From contig JAJQET010000219.1 of NCBI GenBank assembly GCA_021201515.1, forward strand, positions 1 to 21,483: 21,483 nt of DNA. The letters are read 5' to 3'. The translations under genes were made by a program, and so were the position numbers. Positions 15,218-21,483 of the stretch are shown here, in pieces; the stretch's first letter is position 1; the number at the start of each line of letters is the position of its first letter. The DNA is from Clostridiales bacterium (GTDB lineage Bacteria > Bacillota > Clostridia > Oscillospirales > Oscillospiraceae). The notes beneath the pieces were generated by a model. The model was not told the DNA's origin. It worked only from the letters and a program-made list of their open reading frames with translations, and did not search any database.

Positions 15218-18200
15218 ATGAAGAACAAAAAAGCAAGATTGTGGCGCGGCCTGACCGCCATCACCGCCGCGCTGCTGGCGTTGTTGATCCCTGCGACCTA
15301 CACCGTCAATGACAACCTGTCGGTTCTGAACAGCCAGTTGGGAACCTCTTCCACGTCCATGGTAGATACCGGCGACGGTACTGCCGACTCTGTTTACTAT
15401 GAATCTGAGTTCACCTCTGTGGCCGACCTGGTGGCCGCCAAGAACGAGCTGGCAGAGCAGATCTCCGAGGAAGGCAGCGTCCTTCTGAAGAACAACAACG
15501 ACGCTCTGCCCATCGACAAGGACACCGAGACCGTCACCCTCTGGGGCATGAACTCCCATACCCCCACCCTGGGCGGCATGATCGGCTCCTCCACCAGCGT
15601 GGATTCTGACCAGACTGCTTACGGCATCGAGGAAGCGCTGGCCGCCAAGGGCTTCACCGTGAATCAGGACATGATCGACCTGTATTCCAGCGATGCTGCC
15701 ATGGCTTACGCCCGCACAGGCTTCGGCGCCACCGGCCACGGCCTGACCCCCTCCTTCGCCGCCACCTATGAAAGCCCCTCCACCTATCAGGTAGGCGAGA
15801 TTCCCGCCTCCCTGTACACGGACGATGTGTTGGCCTCCGCCGACGACACCGTCGCCGTGGTGGTCATCTCCCGCGACAGCTCCGAGGCTGCCGACTACGA
15901 GGTGGATATGGTCAACGGTACCGAAGGCGACAGCTTTGAGCGTCCTCTGGCCCTGTCTGACTACGAGCGGGACATGATCGAGCTGGCCAAGGAGCACAGC
16001 ACCCGGGTCATCGTCCTCATCAACTCCGACTGCGCCATGGAAATTGACGAGCTGAAGCAGGACGACGAGATCGACGCCATCCTCTGGGTGGGCCTGCCCG
16101 GCGTCAACGGCTTCCTGGGCGTGGCGGACATCCTCAGCGGTGACGAGAACCCCTCCGGTCACCTGTCTGACACCTACGCCACCAACAGCGCCTCTTCCCC
16201 CGCCATGCAGAACTTCGGCGTGTATACCTACACCAACAGCTCCCAATCCAGCGCAGGCGACCTGACCAGCGACGACAAGGGCGACTGGTACATCGTGGAG
16301 ACCGAGGGCATCTACGTCGGCTACAAGTATTATGAGACCCGGTACGAGGACAGCGTGCTTGGCCAGGGCAATGCAGACTCCACCGAAGGTTCCAGCACTG
16401 GAGATGCCTGGAGCTACGAAGACGAAATGACCTATCCCTTCGGCTATGGCCTCTCCTACACCACCTTTGAGCAGACCCTGGACGACGTGACGCTGGAGAT
16501 CGGCGGCACCGGCACCGCCACCGTGACCGTGACCAACACCGGCGATGTGGCCGGCAAGAGCGTGGTTCAGCTGTATGTCCAGACCCCCTATACCGACGGC
16601 GGCGTGGAGAAGTCCGCCATCCAGCTCATCGGCTTCACCAAGACCGACACCCTGGAGCCCAATGAGTCCGTCACCGTGACGGTGGAGTTCGACCCCGAGT
16701 ATATGTGCAGCTATGACGAGGATATGGTCAAGGCCGACGGCACCACCGGCGCGTGGGTGCTGGATGCCGGCGACTACTACTTCGCCATCGGCAATGGCGC
16801 ACACGAGGCCCTGAACAACGTCCTGGCCAACAAACTGGGCACCACCAGCGGCCTGACTACCATCACCGATGAGGAAGTCATCAACGCCGACAACGCCATC
16901 CTCTGGACCCTGGACACCCAGGACATCGAGACCTATTCTGAGAACGTGGAGAACGCCCTCCAGAATATGGACATCAACAGCTACTATGACGAGGACGTGG
17001 TGGAGTACTTCACCCGTTCCGATTGGAGCACCGGCTGGGGCACCGTCACCGACCTGACCGCCACCGACGAGATGCTGGTTGGCCTGACGAACAGCAACTA
17101 TGAGCTGACCGAGAACGGCGACGGCGTCACCTGGGGCGCGGACAACGGCCTGACGCTGTTCGACATGGTGGTCATCAATGACGACGGCACAATCTCCGCC
17201 CTGGACTTCGATGATGAACAGTGGGATCTCCTGCTGGATCAGATCACCCTGGACGAAGCCATTCGGTTCATTGAAAAGGCCGGCGACCTGGAGAACATCG
17301 ACTCCATCGTCCTGCCTCGCCTCTATCAGAACGACGGCCCGCTGGGCTTCACCTATGACCAGGTGGCCGGCTACGCCACCCGTTGGACCGAGAACGACTC
17401 CAGCGAACCCACCTATGTTTCCTCCGATGACGAGTACGCCACCGAGTCCATGAACACCATGCCCACCGAGCCTGTGGTGGCCGCCACCTTTAACACCGAA
17501 CTGGTGGAGCGGGAAGGCGAGCTGTTCGGTGAGGACGGTCTGTGGGCCAATGAGGTCAGCCTCTTCGCCCCCGGCCTGAACCTGCACCGCACCCCCTACA
17601 ACGCCCGGAACCATGAGTACTATTCTGAGGACTCCATGCTGACCAACATCATGGGCGTGGCCGTCTGCACCGGCGGTCAGTCCAAGGGCCTTATGATGGA
17701 GCCCAAGCACCTGGCCTTCAACGAGCAGGAGACCAACCGCTCCGGTATCTCCACCTTTATGACCGAACAGGCCGCCCGTGAGAACAACCTCCGTGCCTTC
17801 CAGGGCGCTATGTCCACCAACGTGGCTGACGGCGTCATGACCTCCTTCAACCGTGTGGGCACCGTTTACTCCAGCGCGCACTCCGGCCTGATGACCCAAA
17901 TCGTCCGGAACGAGTGGGGCTACACCGGTTGGCTGATCACCGACATGATCAACGGCGCGGACTACATGAACTGGAGAGACATCGTATTCGCCGGCGGCGG
18001 CGCCTGCCTGACCTCCTCTGGCTATGCTGGCTCTACCATCGGCACCATGGCCGCCTCCAAGACCGCCATCTCCAAGGATACGGAGTTCCAGGAGCAGATG
18101 AAGCTGACCATCAAGTACTACCTCTACAACATCGTGGAGAGCAGCGCCATGAACGGCCTGACCGCCGACACTGAAATCGTCACTAACCTGACCTGGTTCC

Positions 18201-18307
18201 AGATTCTGTGCTATGCCGCCATCGCCGTGTCCGCCGTGCTGACGGTTGCCTTCGCGGCACTGTGGCTGCTGAGCCTGCGCAAGTCCAAGAGCCAGCAGGA
18301 TTCCTGA
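15218..18307 (+). CDS. Domain-permuted GH3, beta-glucosidase-like, membrane-anchored (copy 2)
   Basis: This gene is identical to the GH3 at 6630-9719. It is 1029 residues in the order N-terminal helix, alpha/beta sandwich, fibronectin-III-like, TIM barrel, C-terminal helix, with D909 as probable nucleophile and E236 as candidate acid/base. Codon use is strongly biased to C- and G-ending codons in both copies, more evenly than in the AraC gene. That is consistent with a highly expressed protein, a visual judgement rather than a calculation. A second full copy of a gene this long and this biased could matter for surface enzyme abundance. No disabling change is present. Confidence 0.92.
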   Translation: MKNKKARLWRGLTAITAALLALLIPATYTVNDNLSVLNSQLGTSSTSMVDTGDGTADSVYYESEFTSVADLVAAKNELAEQISEEGSVLLKNNNDALPIDKDTETVTLWGMNSHTPTLGGMIGSSTSVDSDQTAYGIEEALAAKGFTVNQDMIDLYSSDAAMAYARTGFGATGHGLTPSFAATYESPSTYQVGEIPASLYTDDVLASADDTVAVVVISRDSSEAADYEVDMVNGTEGDSFERPLALSDYERDMIELAKEHSTRVIVLINSDCAMEIDELKQDDEIDAILWVGLPGVNGFLGVADILSGDENPSGHLSDTYATNSASSPAMQNFGVYTYTNSSQSSAGDLTSDDKGDWYIVETEGIYVGYKYYETRYEDSVLGQGNADSTEGSSTGDAWSYEDEMTYPFGYGLSYTTFEQTLDDVTLEIGGTGTATVTVTNTGDVAGKSVVQLYVQTPYTDGGVEKSAIQLIGFTKTDTLEPNESVTVTVEFDPEYMCSYDEDMVKADGTTGAWVLDAGDYYFAIGNGAHEALNNVLANKLGTTSGLTTITDEEVINADNAILWTLDTQDIETYSENVENALQNMDINSYYDEDVVEYFTRSDWSTGWGTVTDLTATDEMLVGLTNSNYELTENGDGVTWGADNGLTLFDMVVINDDGTISALDFDDEQWDLLLDQITLDEAIRFIEKAGDLENIDSIVLPRLYQNDGPLGFTYDQVAGYATRWTENDSSEPTYVSSDDEYATESMNTMPTEPVVAATFNTELVEREGELFGEDGLWANEVSLFAPGLNLHRTPYNARNHEYYSEDSMLTNIMGVAVCTGGQSKGLMMEPKHLAFNEQETNRSGISTFMTEQAARENNLRAFQGAMSTNVADGVMTSFNRVGTVYSSAHSGLMTQIVRNEWGYTGWLITDMINGADYMNWRDIVFAGGGACLTSSGYAGSTIGTMAASKTAISKDTEFQEQMKLTIKYYLYNIVESSAMNGLTADTEIVTNLTWFQILCYAAIAVSAVLTVAFAALWLLSLRKSKSQQDS

Positions 18308-18326
18308 AGAAAAGGAGGATGAAACT

Positions 18327-18710
18327 ATGGCTATTTTTGCAAACAAGTCAGGCGGCTTTTACCTGACCGCCCTGGCCGCCATCCTGACCCTGGTGTCGCT
18401 GATTGTTTACAATAGCGTCATGTACACCTACACTCTCATCTATGTGCTGCTGGTGGCGGCGCTGGTGCTGGAGGTTCTGCCTCTGTTCCTGAACATCCCC
18501 TTCCTGACCGGAGTGGCCCCGGTGGCAAATGCCGTCCTGAACGGCGCCGCCGGTATGGGCAGCGCCGTCGTGATGGTCAACCAGATCGCCTATGTGGTCA
18601 CTGGCCTGGATCAGATGAGCACCATCACCTCCTACATCGTGTTCGCCTCTGTGGCTATCGTTGCCATGCTGGTCAACATCGTTGCGGCCTTCCTGAAGTG
18701 GGAGAAGTAA
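18327..18710 (+). CDS. Small four-helix membrane protein of unknown function (copy 2)
   Basis: This gene is identical to 9739-10122: 127 residues, four predicted transmembrane helices, no recognised family. It again follows GH3 by 19 bp with AAAGGAGG ahead of the ATG. Because both genes were carried in the same 8.6-kb unit, their pairing in copy 2 is not independent evidence of functional linkage. Only conservation of the pair in other genomes would be. Confidence 0.85.
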   Translation: MAIFANKSGGFYLTALAAILTLVSLIVYNSVMYTYTLIYVLLVAALVLEVLPLFLNIPFLTGVAPVANAVLNGAAGMGSAVVMVNQIAYVVTGLDQMSTITSYIVFASVAIVAMLVNIVAAFLKWEK

Positions 18711-18734
18711 CACATTAAGTCAACCCAACCACCG

Positions 18735-18761
18735 CCCCCGGGCCGCCTGTCGGCCTGGGGG
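18735..18761 (+). terminator. GC-rich hairpin after second GH3/4-TM unit
   Basis: This is the duplicate of the hairpin at 10147-10173: a 10-pair stem with one G-T wobble, a 7-nt loop and no T-run. Here it separates the second esterase unit from the intact GH2-B gene, which is probably its ancestral position. Confidence 0.45.
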
Positions 18762-18797
18762 TTGTGAACCCGTAAATCTTTCCGTTCCGTATTGTGC

Positions 18798-18826
18798 AGC
18801 CCCCAAACAATCTGTTTCTGGGGGCT
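18798..18826 (+). other. Leader hairpin upstream of GH2-B (copy 2)
   Basis: This is the duplicate of 10210-10238, a C5/G5-containing stem with a CT bulge. It follows TTGTGCA at 18792-18798. No convincing -35/-10 pair is seen between 18711 and 18884, so GH2-B may depend on an activator or on readthrough from upstream. Confidence 0.4.
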
Positions 18827-18884
18827 TGCCTATACATATGGTGAGCCGCAAGGCTGTGCTGAATACTCACAGAGGGGAGATTAC

Positions 18885-21266
18885 ATGAAAAAACTTGATT
18901 TGAACCGGGGCTGGCTGGTGAAGCATGAGGGCACAGAGGAGCCGGGCAAACCGGTGACGCTGCCTCACGACGCCATGCTGGCGGAACCCCGCACCGCCCA
19001 AAGCCCCGGCGGCACCAACACCGGCTGGTTCGAGGGCCATGACTACCGCTACACCCGCACGCTGGACGTGCCGGAGGCCTGGCGGGGCAAGGCCGCCGTG
19101 CTGGAGCTGGAAGGGGTCTACCACAACGGCACCGTCTTCCTGAACGGGGAGCAGGTGGGCTTCCGCCCCTACGGCTACAGCAACTTCTATGTGGATCTGA
19201 CGGAGAAGCTCCGCTACGGCCAGGCCAACACCCTGGAGGTGGTGGCCCGGAACGCCGACCAGCCCAACAGCCGGTGGTACTCCGGGTCGGGGCTGTATCG
19301 GCCCGTGTGGCTCTACCTGTCTGAAGAGGCGGACTACCTGCCCCCCAACGCCATCCGGGTGAAAACCCTGGGCATTGACCCCGCCCAGGTGGAGATCACC
19401 GTACACACCAGGGGCACCGGCACCGTCTCGGTGCAGATCCTGGACGCCGGGCGGCAGGTGGCCGCCTTTGAAGGCCCGTCCAATGGCAAGGCGGTGTTCC
19501 GCGCCACCCTGCGGGGGGCCAAGCTGTGGAGTCCGGAGACCCCTAACCTCTACACCTGCCGGGCTACCTTCGCCGGGGATACGGCGGAGACCAACTTCGG
19601 CATCCGCACCCTGGCCTGGGGGCCGAAGGACGGCTTCACCCTGAACGGGCAGCGGGTCATCCTCAGAGGGGCCTGCATCCACCACGACAACGGCGTCCTG
19701 GGGGCCTGCGCCTACCCGGAGACGGAGGAGCGGAAGATCCGTCTCCTCCAGGAAAACGGGTACAACGCCATCCGCTCCGCCCACAACCCCTGCTCCAAGG
19801 CTCTGCTGGACGCCTGCGACAGGCTGGGTATGCTGGTGATGGACGAATTCGTGGACTGCTGGTACATCCACAAGACGAAGCATGACTATGTGACCTATTT
19901 TGAGGAGTGGTGGCAGCAGGACCTGACGGCCATGGTGGAGAAGGACTATAACCACCCCTCCGTGATTCTGTACTCCACCGGCAATGAGGTCTCCGAGACC
20001 GCCCAGAAGAAGGGCATTGCCCTGACCCGGCAGATGACCGACTTCCTGCACAGTCTGGACGGCACCCGCCCGGTGACCTGCGGCATCAACATCTTCTTCA
20101 ACTTCCTCAGCTCCATGGGCTTCGGCGTGTACAGCGACGATAAGGCCGAGAAGCAGGCCGATGTGGAGAAGCCCAAAGCGGTGGGCAGCCAGTTCTTCAA
20201 CGACCTGGCGGGCCTCCTGGGCAGCGGCACCATGAAAACCGGCGCCACCCTCCACGGCTGCGATGTCAAGACCCGGGACGCCTTCGCCGCCATGGATATG
20301 GCAGGCTACAACTATGGCATCAAGCGCTATAAACACGATTTGAAGAAGTATCCCAACCGGCTGATTCTGGGCAGCGAGACCTTCTGCTCCGACGCCTATC
20401 AGTTCTGGGAGCTGGCCAAACAGGAGCCCCGGCTCATCGGCGACTTCGTCTGGGCCGGTATGGACTACCTGGGCGAGGTGGGCATCGGCGCCTGGGAGTA
20501 TCAGGACTATGCCCCCAGCTTCGACCACGGCGTGGAATGGCTGGCCGCAGGCAGCGGCCGCATTGACCTGATCGGCACCCCTCTGGGGGAGGCCAGCTAT
20601 ACCAGGGTGGCCTTTGGCCTGGAGGACGGGCCGGTGATCGCCGTCCGTCCGGTGAACCACACCGGGGAGAAGCACTCCCCTTCCTCCTGGAAGATGACCG
20701 ACACCATGTCCTCCTGGAACTGGCAGGGCTGCGAGGGTAAGGAGGCCAACGTAGAGGTATACACCCGGGCCGCCGCGGTGGAGCTGCTGCTGAACGGGGA
20801 AAGCCTGGGTAGGAAGACCCGGAAGAACGACAGCCGCGTGCAGTTCCGCATCACCTATCAGCCCGGCACCCTGACCGCCGTGGCCTATGACGGGGCAGGC
20901 CGGGAGACCGGCCGCAGCGCCCTGACCACCGGCTCGGCCGAGACCCAGCTCCGGATGACCCCGGAGCAGGAGACAGTGCGTCCGGAGGGTCTGGCCTTCC
21001 TGAACCTGTGCTACACCGACACCGAGGGCAACGTAAAGCCTCTGGAGCGCCATCGCATCCAGGTGCAGGTCGCCGGCGGCAAGCTGCTGGGTCTGGGCCA
21101 CGCCTGCCCCTACAATCCGGATGGCTTCCTGAAGGAGGACACCGACACCTATTACGGCCGGGCTCTGGCCGTGGTGCAGGCGGACGGAACCGGCCCGGTG
21201 ACGGTGACGGCCTCCGATGGCGTGCGGCAGGCAACGGCAGAGCTGCCGCTGGCAGCCGCCGAATAA
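18885..21266 (+). CDS. Glycoside hydrolase family 2 enzyme (GH2-B), beta-galactosidase-like, intact
   Basis: A 793-residue paralogue of GH2-A with the same five-domain plan. It has LPHDA, NSRWYSGSGLYRPV, acid/base E368, nucleophile E498, GDFVWAGMDYLGEVGIGAWEY (in DNA the crossover tract opens it), a DUF4982-like domain with WNWQGCEG through VELLLNGESLG, and a C-terminal Ig-like domain. There is no signal peptide. It is nearly identical to GH2-A around NGYNAIRSAHNPCSKALLD but diverges clearly in the Ig-like and C-terminal domains, so the two probably differ in aglycone or linkage preference. The start is ATG 18885 with AGAGGGGAG upstream; the in-frame TTG at 18792 has no ribosome site. It is followed after 115 bp by a probable transporter. 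It is the likely donor of the chimera's N-terminal 518 residues. Confidence 0.93.
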   Translation: MKKLDLNRGWLVKHEGTEEPGKPVTLPHDAMLAEPRTAQSPGGTNTGWFEGHDYRYTRTLDVPEAWRGKAAVLELEGVYHNGTVFLNGEQVGFRPYGYSNFYVDLTEKLRYGQANTLEVVARNADQPNSRWYSGSGLYRPVWLYLSEEADYLPPNAIRVKTLGIDPAQVEITVHTRGTGTVSVQILDAGRQVAAFEGPSNGKAVFRATLRGAKLWSPETPNLYTCRATFAGDTAETNFGIRTLAWGPKDGFTLNGQRVILRGACIHHDNGVLGACAYPETEERKIRLLQENGYNAIRSAHNPCSKALLDACDRLGMLVMDEFVDCWYIHKTKHDYVTYFEEWWQQDLTAMVEKDYNHPSVILYSTGNEVSETAQKKGIALTRQMTDFLHSLDGTRPVTCGINIFFNFLSSMGFGVYSDDKAEKQADVEKPKAVGSQFFNDLAGLLGSGTMKTGATLHGCDVKTRDAFAAMDMAGYNYGIKRYKHDLKKYPNRLILGSETFCSDAYQFWELAKQEPRLIGDFVWAGMDYLGEVGIGAWEYQDYAPSFDHGVEWLAAGSGRIDLIGTPLGEASYTRVAFGLEDGPVIAVRPVNHTGEKHSPSSWKMTDTMSSWNWQGCEGKEANVEVYTRAAAVELLLNGESLGRKTRKNDSRVQFRITYQPGTLTAVAYDGAGRETGRSALTTGSAETQLRMTPEQETVRPEGLAFLNLCYTDTEGNVKPLERHRIQVQVAGGKLLGLGHACPYNPDGFLKEDTDTYYGRALAVVQADGTGPVTVTASDGVRQATAELPLAAAE

Positions 21267-21315
21267 TCCCAGCGCAAAAAACGGGGCAGTCTGACCATAC
21301 GCCCCACCGGGAACC

Positions 21316-21338
21316 GCGGACGGCGGAACCGCCTCCGC
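21316..21338 (+). other. GC-rich hairpin between GH2-B and transporter
   Basis: GCGGA (21316-21320) and GGCGG (21322-21326) pair with CCGCC (21329-21333) and TCCGC (21334-21338), with C21321 bulged. No T-run follows. It may be an attenuator or mRNA processing element. I see no clear promoter in the 115-bp gap. Confidence 0.3.
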
Positions 21339-21381
21339 CCGCCCCGGCTCCCAAACGGAAACGGAAAGGAATTGTTGTCAC

Positions 21382-21483
21382 ATGAGCAAACAAACCGAAA
21401 AGGGCGGCTTCTGGAGTACCCCGCTGGCCTCCTCCGCCATCAAGACCGATGAAGTAAAAATGCCGGAAATGCTGATGGGCTAC
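21382..21483 (+). CDS. Partial 5' end of a probable sugar transporter (MFS/GPH type)
   Basis: Thirty-four codons run open to the window end. The start is ATG 21382 with GGAAAGGAA about 10 nt upstream. The visible residues include GGFWSTPLASSA and end PEMLMGY, a polar N-terminus arriving at what looks like the start of a first membrane helix. Na+ or H+ coupled glycoside-pentoside-hexuronide transporters of Clostridia often begin in this way and sit beside cytoplasmic GH2 enzymes. The visible part is too short to confirm the family. If correct, it supplies substrate to the signal-less GH2 and GH5 enzymes. Confidence 0.5.
   Translation, partial: MSKQTEKGGFWSTPLASSAIKTDEVKMPEMLMGY

Larger units (their letters stand above)
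11851..20455 (+). repeat. Tandem duplication, copy 2 (8605 bp, period 8588)
   Basis: This is the direct repeat of 3263-11867; the copies share the 17 bp at 11851-11867. Identity ends at 20455, since 20456 is C where 11868 is G. From there GH2-B continues with its own, clearly divergent 3' end. The absence of synonymous change means the event is very recent, still being homogenised, or artificial. Confidence 0.97.

Noticed and set aside
3263..20455. Composite transposon or integrative element as the cause of the duplication
   Set aside because: No transposase, integrase, terminal inverted repeats or target-site duplications are visible. The borders fall inside homologous GH2 codons, which explains the event without a mobile element.
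1..21483. CRISPR array, tRNA, rRNA, or defence, toxin or retron genes
   Set aside because: No short regularly spaced repeats, cloverleaf-like segments or relevant protein motifs were seen. All sizeable genes are accounted for by the glycan cluster.

Overview
The window is about 60% GC and gene-dense. All recognisable genes run on the + strand and carry purine-rich Shine-Dalgarno sites. The protein types are an AraC regulator, clostridial GH2 enzymes, a domain-permuted GH3 beta-glucosidase and a GH5 of the exo-1,3-glucanase type. Together they suggest a high-GC gut Clostridia bacterium of Oscillospiraceae type. This is inferred from protein style only; no rRNA or marker gene is present.

Layout. 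Positions 1-306 hold no confident gene: a stop-free minus-strand frame (230-1), some hairpins, and the ribosome binding site of the regulator. An AraC regulator (307-1497) is followed by a control region (1498-1693). That region has a -10 box, a 20-bp-spaced direct repeat and a hairpin. Next come GH2-A (1694-4084) and GH5 (4111-5244), which form one unit. A second unit with its own consensus promoter (5320-5348) encodes a membrane-anchored esterase, a GH3 anchored at both ends, and a 4-TM protein of unknown function. After a hairpin-rich leader comes a GH2 gene (10297-12672), and then GH5, promoter, esterase, GH3, 4-TM protein and leader all appear a second time. The window ends with an intact GH2-B (18885-21266) and the first 34 codons of a probable transporter.

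The main result is that 3263-11867 and 11851-20455 are the same sequence, a direct tandem repeat with period 8588 bp and no difference found. The GH2 gene at the junction is an in-frame hybrid: its first 518 residues are those of GH2-B and its last 273 are those of GH2-A. The switch falls in a 17-bp stretch common to both parents. This is the expected product of unequal crossing-over between two flanking GH2 paralogues. The ancestral locus would be araC, GH2-A, GH5, esterase, GH3, 4-TM, GH2-B, transporter. An assembly or amplification artefact gives the same picture and cannot be excluded from sequence alone.

Function. The locus looks like a beta-linked glycan or glycoside utilisation cluster. 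GH3 and the esterase would act at the cell surface, the transporter would bring in products, and the signal-less GH2 and GH5 enzymes would finish degradation inside the cell. The AraC protein is the natural candidate regulator. The exact substrate cannot be read from the sequence. I found no defence system, CRISPR array, tRNA, rRNA, transposase or integrase.
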